From Agrypnia vestita (taxonomy: Eukaryota > Arthropoda > Insecta > Trichoptera > Phryganeidae), in NCBI GenBank assembly GCA_016648135.1, contig JADDOH010023666.1, forward strand, positions 174,698 to 238,697: 64,000 nt of DNA. The letters are read 5' to 3'. Shown in pieces: positions 47,432-58,315 of this stretch. Within the stretch, counting starts at the first letter, position 1, and every line of letters starts with the position of its first letter. Made by a program: the position numbers and the translations under genes. The notes under the pieces were generated by a model, which had not been told where the DNA came from, made no database searches, and saw only the letters and a list, made by a program, of their open reading frames with translations.

Positions 47432-48839
47432 GTAGGACCATTCTTCCTGCAGGGCCTAAATAACAAAAACCTAACCACGATAATCTAAATTACCACGAAA
47501 ACTAAACGGAGCCAAATCTAAGAAACTTTAAAAGTATGCATGACTAACTATATAATAAGTCAGAAATTAAGAACTTTTTATGTTTGAATTTCAGCTATAA
47601 ATTAGTAATACAATACGTCAATTAGTGTTCCGTACAGAATACACTGATTGATGGATCTGCAGGTCTCCTGTGCTAAACTCGCAGAACAGACCAAAAACTG
47701 TGCAGCGGTAATCGTAAAACCCGCTGACAGTGGTGGTTCTGAAACTCACAATAAAGTGAATTTGCCGGTGTTTGCCAAATCATAAAATCCAATGAAGCCG
47801 AAATCGAAGTCCAAAACAGTAGGTAGAGCAGAGGTCAAAGCAGGTGATGAATAAAAGTCAAATAAAAGGGTCCAGATGGCGTAAAAAGCACAGAACTGAA
47901 TGAATCAGCAAGCCGACGGAAGTTTATTTATAGGAAACAGTAATACCCCCGGACGGATTTCCGGGAGCCAATCACAGAGCAGTTTATTCGACGCTAGCGG
48001 GTCGCCAGTTTACCTAGAAAACGGCTCCGGAAGTTTTATTTATAAAATTTAACAATTAATTAGAATTATTACACCACCCCCCCCCCCCCTCCCCGATGAT
48101 TTGATTATGTCATTTACATGGTACTATGTCTTGCCTATAGTATGACATAATCGCCTGGACACGCAAGACGGAAGTTAATTTATTATTAAAAAAATATATA
48201 CCGATCGAAGCGGTATTTGCTCAGAAAATTTCACAATTAAAGTTGTCAAAATTGTAAACTATTGCTTAAACATTTTCGCCAGTACAATTCACAAAGTACC
48301 CACACGGGCGTAACTTCTGACAATAGTTTTAGTCATGTACAATGAAATCTCAGTCACTTACAAGCATTTCAAGTGGGATTGCAAAAAAATAATTTTTATT
48401 TATTTTTTAGGTGCACCCATGACAATTTATATGTGTAAAAGTATGTAAAATAGATAGATTTTCACATAAGGAATACAGTAAAAAAGGTTTCAAGTCGATC
48501 CGATCTTATTGTCATCGGGTCCCCGATGTCAGCGGTTACGTAAAAAATGTGATTTTTTTTTTATTTGCATGATTTTCTGTCAGATTTTGTCGGATTTTGT
48601 CACTCGGAAATATTCAACAATATTTCTTATATCTGTCTTTACGCCATACAGTTGGCCGCGCTCACCACCCCTGTCTATCGCAACAGCGATTTTCTCGTTT
48701 ATTCAAAAATAAACATGTGACAAAATCCATAAATACATGTCAATATTTAGGTTTTTACAATAATATGTAACAATCAAAAACATGTCACAACCATTTTTAT
48801 TTTATAAAATCTCATAAATAAATTTGTTCACAAATTTAT

Positions 48840-49025
48840 CAAGGCATAGGCACCGTCTTTACGGTCCTCAGAGTGGTGATGACGCACCGGCATCCTGCCC
48901 GGTCACCCGTGAATAAGATGACGTCACAGGTACGCCTTAAGCGGCGACCGCATCGAGCCATGGAGCTCGACAATGCCATCTTCTTTGACAAGGCCCTTTT
49001 CAGGGCCATCATCCTGTCCGTCACA
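48840..49025. other. GC-rich island, both strands open, unassigned
   Basis: About 185 GC-rich bases sit in AT-rich surroundings and are open on both strands for about 60 codons (minus frame 48839-49024, plus frame ending near 49043). No domain is recognised on either strand. At 48992-49007 it contains GGCCCTTTTCAGGGCC, identical in shape to the metazoan histone mRNA 3' stem-loop. No histone coding sequence is recognised upstream. It could be an exon or a transposon fragment. Confidence 0.3.
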
Positions 49026-49386
49026 ATTAGTCAAAACAAATAAATAATATCAATCTAAAATTGTAAACAAATTATGTTTTGCATTTTTTAACCCACATTA
49101 CAATACGAATGAACTCACGGTTTCTGTTAATCAAAATTACTTGTGATCTCTTAATTTGTTTCAGTTTTTCGCAAAATGCTAATCAAAATTTAACTTAAAA
49201 TCTGAAAATAAAAATCTACGAAAAACGCCATCTAGCTAACTTACGGATATTTTACATTAGTTAAGGAAATTTTTAAATATAGAATTATATATTTAAAACG
49301 CCATCTAGCTTAGAATAGCATTTTTGACGAAATTGTTACATAACTTACGGACATTGTTGATGGAAATTATTGAATACAAAATTATA

Positions 49387-49836
49387 CAAGGTGCACAAGA
49401 GCTAGCGGCAGAAACTTGGCCGGTAGATTCCTGCTTATGTTATGAGTCTAAAATATTCAAGCAACCATGACATAATATCAGTAGTTATGGAATATCAAAG
49501 TTAGCATTTTTTTTCAATATTTCTGACTTATTTTTTGCAAACAGTTGAATTATTATTACAGTAACTTATATCGATTATCAAAAATTCATTTGCTCCAATA
49601 CAACTTAAATAAATGATAAAAACCTTGTAAAAAATCACTTTTGTCAATTTTTGCAAGGTTTTTATCGCTTTATTCGACTTTTATTAAAGCGAATAAAACG
49701 ATAATAAATCGAAATAACTAACTGTAATGATAGTTCAACTTTTTGCATAAAATGAGTTAGGAAAATTGCAATTTAGGCTCAAAACAAAGGCAAAAATCTA
49801 CCGGCCATGTTTCTGCTGCTAGCTCTGGTACACCTG
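49387..49836. repeat. Tc1/mariner-type MITE with about 45-bp inverted ends
   Basis: The left end (AGGTGCACAAGAGCTAGCGG, CAGAAAC, TGGCCGGTAGATT) is inverted at the right (AATCTACCGGCCATGTTTCT, GCTGCTAGCTCTGGTACACC). TA flanks both ends (49385-49386 and 49837-49838), the expected target duplication. The inside is AT-rich with its own palindromes (AAAAACCTTG...CAAGGTTTTT; TTTATTCG...CGAATAAA). It has no transposase, so it is non-autonomous. Confidence 0.75.
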
Positions 49837-50549
49837 TATATTTTGGTGATTTTAGTATACTGCAGAGTAATATTTTGTCTTTTATATATCGCACATCGTA
49901 TATTACATAGGAATATCGATACATTCAGTTGGAGTGAGTCAATTTCTTTTGACATGTGTGTATGTGACCTTTTCATTCTGAAGTTTCATTTTTTCCAAAA
50001 AAAGTATTATTATAAATTAAAAACTTGGAACGTTGCTTGCTATATTGCAGATGGGAAATTTTTTTTCCACAGACATCATTCAGGGTTTAAACACGTGAAT
50101 AATTTACAAAATAAATACATACAGAAAGCATCGTACAGAAAATTATGTTTAATTTAATTTAATGTAATATATTGGATGAAAAATAATCAGGAAATAAGAT
50201 GTCATAAAATATTTTATTAAAAACTCATAAAAAAATACATTGGTACTGGGTAATATTATAAAAATATTTAAATCCACTTTGAAAACATTTTACATAATAC
50301 TTTTCTCCTTCGGTCCATGAAGAATAGTTAAAATATATTGTCTATTATATGTATACGTACAGTTCATTATTTCATCATAGATATGAGAATTACGCAACGC
50401 GAGGCAAATTATCCTAACGCGATTCTGATGACTAATAAATCCTTGAAATGTTGAAATTACAATAGGCAAGTGAAGGAGTTTCGCTTCTTGTGCAATTCTT
50501 GCAATAACTCAGAACGCTTACAAATGGTTTTAATATTGATGACTAGATT

Positions 50550-50718
50550 CTACTCAAGCATGAACTTTAGGGCATGGGGCAAGGACCTGCGGTGTCTCCT
50601 CACGCAGCTCTGGCTACCCTTCACGCTTCTATCCTTGACGTATCCTGGAAGGCAGAGGCATAGGTTGGGACCGGAACAAACTCCATTCGGACATCCATGC
50701 GGACAGTGACCAACGCAT
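50550..50718 (-). CDS. Terminal exon of a second Nimrod-type gene
   Basis: On the minus strand the acceptor CATTTTTTGCAG is followed by one base finishing a codon. Then comes an open frame, CVGHCPHGCPNGVCSGPNLC followed by LCLPGY, ending in a basic tail RRHRRS and a TAG. This is one Nimrod repeat (CxxxCxxxCxNGxCxxPxxCxCxxGY). No membrane span follows, so the product would be secreted, as Nimrod B proteins are. The earlier exons on the minus strand, at higher coordinates, were not found. They may lie past the transposons or outside the window. The gene is convergent with the receptor gene. Overlap in the opposite frame (50470-50709, plus) is a shadow. Confidence 0.75.
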
Positions 50719-50944
50719 CTGCAAAAAATGAAAGTAGTTTTTAAAACATAAAAAGCTAATTGAAATTATAATAATCCACAGACTTTAAGTAATTAAAAGA
50801 AAATATATGCAAATTGGCATGTTGTAAATAGTTATATACATCCAGAATCTATTTATATTTTACTATGTTATATAATGGTTTCTAATTTTGTTAATTTGTC
50901 TTATGTTTCTTATAATGTTTATAAATACTTTTTAAAACGCAGAA

Positions 50945-51065
50945 ATACATTAAAATATGAGGCGGTTTTTCTTGAACAGGCCTAGCCTAAATTTTCTTCT
51001 TTATCTTTTCTTCGGATTTCTTCCTGTAAATAATTTATGCGAACAATAAACAAGAAGAAATAAAG
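50945..51065 (+). repeat. Dispersed repeat R-B, copy 2
   Basis: This matches 41640-41755 in block order (TGAGGCGGTTTTTCTTGAAC, AGGCCTAGCCTAA, CCTGTAAATAA, GCGAACAATAAA). A copy-specific insertion (TTCTTCTTTATC...) lies in the middle. Confidence 0.5.
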
Positions 51066-51138
51066 AGGAGAAATTCAATGACATCCTTTGCTATGAACAT
51101 TCTCAAAAAGATTTCCAGGAAAACATAAATGCGATTCT

Positions 51139-51330
51139 TCTGTGGATATTCTGCTGTGTATATCTGACCTATCTGGCCGACGTTTCGGATCTCATTGCAG
51201 GCTTACGGTCAGGGCTGATGTGAATTACAATAGGCAAATGAAGGAATTAGCCCCTATGATAGACTCGTAAATAGGAAACGAAACGTTGGCCAGAGAGGTC
51301 AGACACGGACGACAAAATATCCCATAAAAC
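51139..51330. repeat. Imperfect palindrome, 55-bp arms
   Basis: GTGGATATTCTGC, TCTGACCTATCTGGCCGACG and TTTCGG on the left are inverted on the right (CGAAACGTTGGCCAGAGAGG, TCAGACACG, AAATATCCCA). It is a foldback-type repeat. The CGAAACGTTGGC wording also resembles Penelope tails. It is non-coding. Confidence 0.5.
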
Positions 51331-52009
51331 TACACACAGAACATTCTGAAAATCTAAGAATATTTTTATTAATGAGACTGGTCATAACTCTGGTCTTCCC
51401 ATTTTTTCCGTGGTGGATAGAACATGGACACTAAAAGAATGGGAGTATGAGACGATAGACACTCTGGATATTATGTTGTGCGACACATACCTTTAACAGC
51501 CATCAAAACGACCGCTTTGATAAGAGAAATTAAAAATTGAGAAGCGTCTACCCTGAATCCGAAATGACAGACCTTTTGGTCTTGAGAACCATGGAAAAAT
51601 GGTAGGGTCAGGTCAGGGTCAAAAAGAAAAAAGGGAAGAAAGGGTCAGGAGAATCAGATCTTGTGGTAAGTCACAAGCAACGACCTGGTTAAACCACGGA
51701 TGTTGAATTCACTCCTGGAATGTACACGAGTGATGAATGTACATGATGGGTAAATGAAAGAAAATGTCGATATATATTATATATATATATATTTCGTTTC
51801 CGTTTCCCAAATATTTTAGTTTTTTTTTAAAATAAAAGCTTTTTTGCGTTGCTCTGAAAAGAGTATATATTTTATTAGCAAAAGAACATAATATTTCATA
51901 TTAAAATTTAAAAATAATAAAAGTACACACCTGAAAAGAGAAACAACATTTAAAGCTATTATTTTATATTATTTTATCGATTAACCGAGAAAAATATCGA
52001 TGTGCAAAA

Positions 52010-52275
52010 AAAAGGTAACCAAAAAAAGGTCGCCAAAAAAATATCGAAGAAAATATATCGATATATCGGGAAAAATATATCGATATATTGGGAAAAAACT
52101 ATCGATATATTGGGAAAAAACTATCGATATATCGAAAAAAATATATCGATGACCAAAAAAAGGGTCGTCAAGAAAAAATATCGATTATCCAAGAAAAAAA
52201 TATCGATATTTCATATATCGCGAAAAAATATATTGACTATATATATTATATTGAATATATATATATATATATATT
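52010..52275 (+). repeat. TATCGATA-rich tandem array and TA microsatellite
   Basis: Units like ATCGATATATTGGGAAAAAA repeat every 21-22 bases in the middle of a longer, looser array. Exact palindromic octamers TATCGATA start at 52056, 52078, 52100, 52122 and 52201. It ends in a pure TA run. The 91- and 86-residue Lys/Ile/Tyr frames across it are products of the repeat. In Drosophila TATCGATA is the DREF/BEAF-type site; whether it matters here is unknown. Confidence 0.6.
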
Positions 52276-52878
52276 GAACAACGTTCCCTCTAATTTTTCT
52301 ATTGTGTGTGCGGATCTTCGACGCATCTGTGCAGTGGCGGTGCGATAAATTTTCACCCCCCCCCCCCATAAATACACATACAATTTTTCATAAAAATGTA
52401 TATTTTTAGGGTATTTATTAATTACTGTGATTTTATATAATTTCCCTAGCTTTGTCCGGTAAGAAGAAAGCGGAGAAAAGTTGCCTGGCAAGCCCGTATT
52501 ACAAGCCTCGATATGATATTCCAAATAAATACGTATTTTTTAGTTTAAAAAATGTTACTTACTTACTAGAAAAACTTCGCATTTCTATTGTACCTACTTT
52601 TCATATTTGCTTCGGAACATATATGATGCATTTGACACGATCATATGTCTTCGAATAAACAAATATTTCACCTATTGTTACTTTTTGTAAATGCATTGAA
52701 GATGGCATTTTTCTTTCGACGATTTCAGAGAGCCATTCCAGTTTAAATTTATCGCAGGATTTCTTCTTAACGGTCGCCACATCCACTGTTTCGCACACGA
52801 TCAATCCAGCGGCATAAAATTGAATTTTTTAAATTTAATATAAATAACAATATATGGCCGTGTGTGTGTATGTGTAAT

Positions 52879-53985
52879 TGTTACCATAAGGTTTATTTTT
52901 TGAACATTTATGCATTTAGTTTATAATATTTCTTATACTCGCGTCGAGGCCTCGACAACTTGAATAGTTTTAAGAATTTTTTGTAATTTTATTCTATATG
53001 TAATTTGTAATTTTTTATTGTAAATAAAATGAGTGGAATTAGCGGTCTTATTACTGACGAATCCTGACTGGAGATATAAGGTTTTGTGCATTATTAGGAC
53101 ATCCGCGAGATTCGGAAATAAACGTATCTCACTGTGGAGGATGACGGCCGATCTCGCGGATTAAATTAAATAGCAAAAATATGTTTTTTGCCAGTTTTCA
53201 GATAACTGCGCAGCAGATTTGAAAGGCCGTTAAAATGGTCAGGCAGGCCGACGTTTGAACGCGACAAGCCGGCGCCTGGCGGGGGCCGCTGGTTTATGGA
53301 CCAGACGTACGCGGCGCGTGGAAAGTTTGCAACGCCGTAAAATCAGAAAGTTCACGAGATGAACTCAGAAAAAGTGCACAAAACCTGGCATGTCATTTCC
53401 TGTCAGAATTCGTTATAAAATAAAGAATCGGATTAGTTTGGAAGGAGATACATCGAGAGATAGGAATCGGCCTTTTTTGAGGCGATTTATGAACGCCGAC
53501 ACATCCGGACACATTGGTACTAATTAAATTCACATGCAGATGTGCCAGGCGTTCAATTTGACGTAACATTTACATATGTACACCTCCCCGTTCGGGAGAT
53601 AATTTGGCTAGGCGGGCAAAATAGTCCGTCTAGAGGATGGGCCGGCACGGTATGATCCGCTCGGGAATGCTGCGCTGACCACCATCCGCCACTGGGTATT
53701 CTCGAGATGTCTCTCCCCTCCCTTACTAATCCCATTTTGACCGTTGATTTCCCGCTGTGTCTAGATTTTAAGTATAAATAAAGGAAGATTCCGCAGACTC
53801 AGCATCCTCAGTTCGCCGAGATTACTTTTACCTTGTTACGCTGCCGGTCCGCGGAATCGTGTTTTGAGAAAAAAGTGCCTTTTACTTTTTATTGAATTTC
53901 CTGAAAAAGTGTTTTTTGTTGTTGCTTTCTAATTTACCTTTTTGCTTAAAATATTGTAAATTCCTACTGAATTTCTCCCACCGTA
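52879..53985 (+). mobile_element. BEL/Pao LTR copy (plus orientation)
   Basis: It runs parallel to the reverse complement of 58640-59908. Shared blocks in order are GCGGTCTTATTA, TTTTGTGCAT, ATCTCGCGGATTA, GGTTTATGGACCA, AAACCTGGCATGTC, CATTTCCTGTCAG, GACACATCCGGACACATT, AATCCCATTTTGACCGTT and TATAAATAAAGGAAG. It may start at TGTTACC (52879). The right end is uncertain. No gag or pol follows, so it is a solo LTR or fragment of a diverged relative. Confidence 0.7.
53773..53780 (+). promoter_or_regulatory. TATA box of BEL LTR copy
   Basis: TATAAATA is followed about 28 bases later by CTCAGCATCCTCAGTTCG. The same TATAAATAAAGGAAG is conserved in the 3' LTR (minus strand, 58837-58844), marking the LTR's own promoter. 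Confidence 0.55.
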
Positions 53986-54364
53986 ACGCGGAGACCCACC
54001 CTATATATAGCTATTTTTAAATTCGGTTTTTTAGCCGCTCGGGTTTTAAAATATTTTGGGAATTTATTAATAGTTATTTCGAACTTGGTATGGCCTTGTG
54101 CGTACCATCCACTCCTTTTCGACATTTTAAGGGGATGAATTTTATATAATTAATAGGTAAAATTGTATTATTCGACTCATTTCTCCGAAAGCGTGCGAAA
54201 GAATTGTGCATGTATTGTTTCATGCATTCGAGCAAAACTAAAATCTGGCAAAGGAAACTTTATTTTATAATATTGACTGTGCGGAGTGTAAAATATGTGT
54301 GTGGAGACATTTTGCTAGATGAACGCGCGCACACGCGCACACCTTACAGGGAACGTTGATATTG

Positions 54365-54412
54365 AATATCAATATATCGATATTTAACAAAAAATATCGA
54401 TATATTGATATT
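54365..54412. repeat. Perfect 21-bp inverted repeat with TATCGATA in each arm
   Basis: The arms 54365-54385 and 54392-54412 are exact reverse complements with a six-base AACAAA spacer. Each contains TATCGATA. It sits 25 bases left of the MITE at 54437. Confidence 0.75.
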
Positions 54413-54436
54413 TTTTACCCATCCCTAGTTTAGTTT

Positions 54437-55065
54437 CAAGCTATGTATTCACTATGGAACAAATTGCCCCTCAACATCACGCGTGGCATAGAGTCTACGT
54501 GACGTTGCAACGTCGCGCACTGTTCCGCGACGTCGCGCACAACATAGCGGAGCATTTCTACGTGTCGCGGCAACGTTGCTATGCGCACGGTACCCGAGCG
54601 AGCTTACGGCGACATCATGCTTTGCGTCACGTGGTAAGTGAGTGAAAAATAAAATGATGTGAGGGCCAACAGCGTTCCTTAATATTGTCTTGCTTGGCTA
54701 TGGAAGGCCCGATTATTTGTAATAATTGTCAAAAACAGTTGTTGTTATTCGAGAGAAATTGGCAAAAGATCCGTCAGACATTCGAAGATCGCATAGAATA
54801 TCCATCCTTCTTTCTCTTTGCAGTAAATAATTTCACACCCACCACCTTTTTCTCCTCTTACGTTTCGATAACTCGTTAAAATAAATAGATACGCAGCTGT
54901 CATCATAACCTCATCGGGCGACATTTCCGCGACAAGTGATATGTGAATCCCGGTGTGTACACGTCAAATGACCGCGTCATTGTCCCCGAAACATGAGCGT
55001 AGATGTTGATGCGACATGCCGCTCGGAATGTTTCGCGATTTGTCCCCTAGTGAATACATGGCTTC
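54437..55065. repeat. CpG-rich non-autonomous DNA transposon
   Basis: The ends AAGCTATGTATTCACTATGG and, inverted, AAGCCATGTATTCACTAGGG form roughly 30-bp imperfect terminal repeats. AGTTT lies immediately outside both ends (54432-54436 and 55066-55070), a plausible 5-bp target duplication. The interior is unusually GC-rich near both ends (ACGTTGCAACGTCGCGCACT). The short frame starting ATGGAAGGCCCGATT (about 54700-54880) has no domain. The superfamily is uncertain. Confidence 0.6.
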
Positions 55066-55189
55066 AGTTTGTTTCCGGCCGGTCCGGCGTCATGCCGCGA
55101 GTGCTGGGTGCGACACCGCAACAGATGACAGCTGACAGATGTGACACGCGAACACAATTGAATGCCGTCTGCCATTTTTAATAAAATAT

Positions 55190-56320
55190 TTGACATATTA
55201 TGCAATGTCATGCAAAAACCGTAGTTGAAAAAGCTGATCCTTCTAAAGTATAATTTTATAACGTGTATATGAATATATACATATAATATATTTATATAAA
55301 ATCTTTAACGCGTGCAATATCATATAAAACATTGCTTAAGCAGGAAATAAAAATAAACGCACAAAAGAGCTTTAAAAAATAGTATCCTATTTTTAGGTTT
55401 TGGTATTTACCTATCTCAGAAATATCTCAGTGCCGATATTGCCGCCTTTTCTTTCATACTTCTCAAATATAATTTAAGTACATGTGGGTCAGTCCGACAT
55501 TAAATATAGTGAAGTAAGCTACACGCGCTGTCGGCAGAACTTGATTAAATGGAAAAATTGGTGTATTTAAAATTTTCCATTATGACGCCAAAATACAGCT
55601 ATCAGAAAGAGATAAATCATCTCATCCCGTGACGACTGATACCTACCTACGCCATTGATAAAAATTCCATTTTTATTTTTCATTTTTTTATTCATGAATA
55701 TTGTTTACATACAGAACCATCTGCATGTGGACGATTCATGTCCGTGCAGAGCAATGCGATGCGACTTTTTAGTTGCGAAAGTGCCCAAGAACTAAGAACG
55801 CTTCTGTATTTTACCCCTGTGAGTCGTACACTGATACAATAATAGTTTTTCTTGCGAAAGCATGCATCACATGTTTGATAAATGTATTTTTTGTGCCATT
55901 CTCTGGCAACATCCTGTGATACCGCGCGTCACTGGCGGCTCGTGAGCTAGACTGAGCGACAATCCGGGAATAAATTCGCTTGTATAAGATTTTGATAATC
56001 AATACTAAAGAAAAAAAATATTCCATCGAATACTCCGAACGTTTGGAACGCGCGGCATCAAAGGTGTTCTATAAAATATCAGAACGCAGGTGTTAATCTT
56101 TCGTGAGTATATAAGGCGCCGCGCAGGGCCAAACAGAAATATTTATTTTTGACAGCGCGCAGGATCTATGAGCGACAAACGAGAATGATTTTTAAAATGA
56201 ATACTAGTACGCATAGGATGCTAGCGTGCTAATTATTTATTTCATTAAAAAATAATTATCTTTTCGCGTTGTTATCTTTTTATTTTATTCACATCGCTGT
56301 GAATACATCACAATAAAATA
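55190..56320. other. Gene-free stretch, possible LTR-like end
   Basis: No gene is supported. TATATAAGG at 56108, a GC-rich segment after it and AATAAA at 56313 would suit part of another LTR, but the left end was not identified. The minus-strand ORF at 55811-56026 has no domain. Confidence 0.3.
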
Positions 56321-56568
56321 TATATCGAGGGTAGAAAGCTAAAAAAGTGTAAGTGATTATTTCGAACTTTACAGGAGAGCAAAAGAAAGTTCTGTCAATC
56401 TGATTTTGTCAATGCTTCTTTAATTATTAAACGATTTCCAAATTTGTTAATACAAAACAGATATGGAAATCATTTAATAATAAAAGAAATATTGACAAAT
56501 CATTATTTTGCTCTCCTGTAAAGTTCGAAATAACCACTAACGTCCATTTGGTTTCCTACTTTGATATT
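56321..56568 (+). repeat. Foldback MITE family M1, copy 2
   Basis: The left arm (ATATCGAGGGTAGAAAGC, TTATTTCGAACTTTACAGGA, GAGCAAAAG) is answered by the inverted right arm (TTTTGCTCTCCTGTAAAGTT, CGAAATAACCACTAACGTCC). The arms are about 70 bp and better preserved than in the copy at 23927-24160. It is non-coding. Confidence 0.7.
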
Positions 56569-57397
56569 TAAGTTTAATTTCATATAATAAAAACCTCTGC
56601 CACATTATGAACCCATTCATTTTTCATCAAATAATTTTTATTTGTTTCAGTAAATTAATATTGACGCACATTTTTTACAAAGACAATTTCTTAATTAAAT
56701 AAAATTCATTACCTCGTTTCACAGGAATTCCCGGGACATGAAAATTTTGAGTACCAGGAATTGAAAAAAGGTCGAAACACAGTACATAGGTATTCTGATA
56801 AAAATCATATTAAACTGTTGATACTTTTCATTTTCAACCGTACTTGTGCCTGGGGGTTACAAGTGGGAGACCCTTACATTTATTTCTATTATGAAAATAT
56901 TGTACATGTTTATTTTGCTCAATGACCTGGCTAGTTGTCCTTTAGCAATTTAATTGGATGCCGGCGTTTAATGAGCGACCCAGGCGTCCAATTACCTGGC
57001 ATATTTAACCAGATGACTGCGACATATACATTATGGATATTTAACACTTTGTCAATCAATACAGCTCTGTTGATATATTTATAGTTCGTACAATATACAC
57101 AAAGAAAAGACATATCTACTAATCTTCCATTTTATAGTTTGCCTACATACTTAAAAAATTATTTATTTTATTATATTATTTATTTATTTTATTATATATT
57201 TTATTATATTATATATTATATTATTTATTTTGCTAATTTTCTTGTGTACTTCAATAGGTATGCTATTTGAAAACTGTGTGTGTCATATAATGTAAAAGCC
57301 CCATTCAGGGTGTGTATTATCAATAAATAATAAATAAATATGTATTACTGCTTTCAGAAAGAAAAAAACACATTTCGATGATTTGTTTATCATCTTA

Positions 57398-58042
57398 AGG
57401 TACATATACACATGCTTTTTACTGGCATGCTCATTAGCATGCTCAAGACTAGCATACCCTCACAACTGTACACGCTTGATCATTATTAGCATGTTTATTT
57501 TAAGCATGCTCAAAACTAGCATGCCCTCACAACTGTACAGACTTCATCATTATTAGCATGCTTATTTTAAGCATGCTCATAAATAAGCATGCTCAAAGCT
57601 AACGATCAAATACACATGCTTATTAGTGGCAAACTGAAATAGAAAATTCAAGTGAACCAATAAATTAAAACAGTTCCTGGGTTTAATCAAACACACATGA
57701 TTATTACTGGCATGCTCTTGTCATAGAGTAGAGACGCTCTTGTTCAAAATGGAAACTGCAAACTGAAATAGAAAATTCAAGTGAACCAATAAATCAAAAT
57801 ATTTTTGATTTTAGTTTTTATAATCTTTATTGTAAGATTTGAATCATTCATGTCTTTTAATAAAGTTTCACAAACATTATTTCTTGCTATATTATTTTTA
57901 CATTGCGGTGACCGAGTATTCCACAGACATTCGTGATTCCTATACACACGTGCGTACACACATGCCACTAATAAGAAAGGGCTAAAGAAAGTCAATACTG
58001 CGCATGCTCACGTGCCGCTAATAAGCATGTGTATCAGTACCT
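57398..58042. repeat. MITE with TTA target duplication and AGCATGC repeats
   Basis: The ends AGGTACATATACACATGC and, inverted, AGGTACTGATACACATGC are terminal repeats. TTA flanks both sides (57395-57397 and 58043-58045), the target duplication typical of PIF/Harbinger elements. Inside, a roughly 77-bp unit (TAGCAT(A/G)CCCTCACAACTG...TTTTAAGCATGCTC) is repeated at 57455-57590. The block CAAACTGAAATAGAAAATTC occurs at 57630 and 57757. Many AGCATGC-type palindromes are present. There is no transposase. Confidence 0.68.
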
Positions 58043-58315
58043 TTATTTCGTATTTTTTTTTACTCTCGATCTCACTGTAATATCTTCCAAGTTGTGGATT
58101 TTAAATTAAAAATAAAATGTTGAGCACGCACGGCAATGGATATTTTATCGCGTTTCCCACAAACAACACACTCTAAGGATAATTCTCACACAATCGCCAT
58201 TGTCCACAAAGCGCTGTTTTTGCAGTGAGGCACTTAATTTACATATTGCTGGATAATTTATAAATCTGCATCCCCGTAATTTATTATATTTTTAAGTGAA
58301 TTTTATTTATCAAAA

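Larger units (their letters stand above)
46866..49386. other. Gene-free stretch with hairpin and small islands
   Basis: This holds a perfect hairpin (47382-47431), a C run near 48078 and an 11-bp inverted repeat (GATTATGTCAT, 48111-48161). The GC-rich 48840-49025 island is listed separately. At 49205-49330 AACGCCATCTAGCTTA-type sequence occurs twice. None of these is coding as far as I can see. Confidence 0.4.

Noticed and set aside
48840..49025. Histone gene
   Set aside because: Only the stem-loop fits. Neither strand encodes a recognisable histone.
52002..52524. Lys/Ile/Tyr-rich ORFs of 86-92 residues
   Set aside because: They are translations of the TATCGATA/A-rich tandem array and TA run, not genes.
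57395..57600. CRISPR-like array because of repeated GCATGC units
   Set aside because: The units are palindromic, unevenly spaced and enclosed by inverted ends with a TTA duplication, so it is a MITE in a eukaryotic genome.
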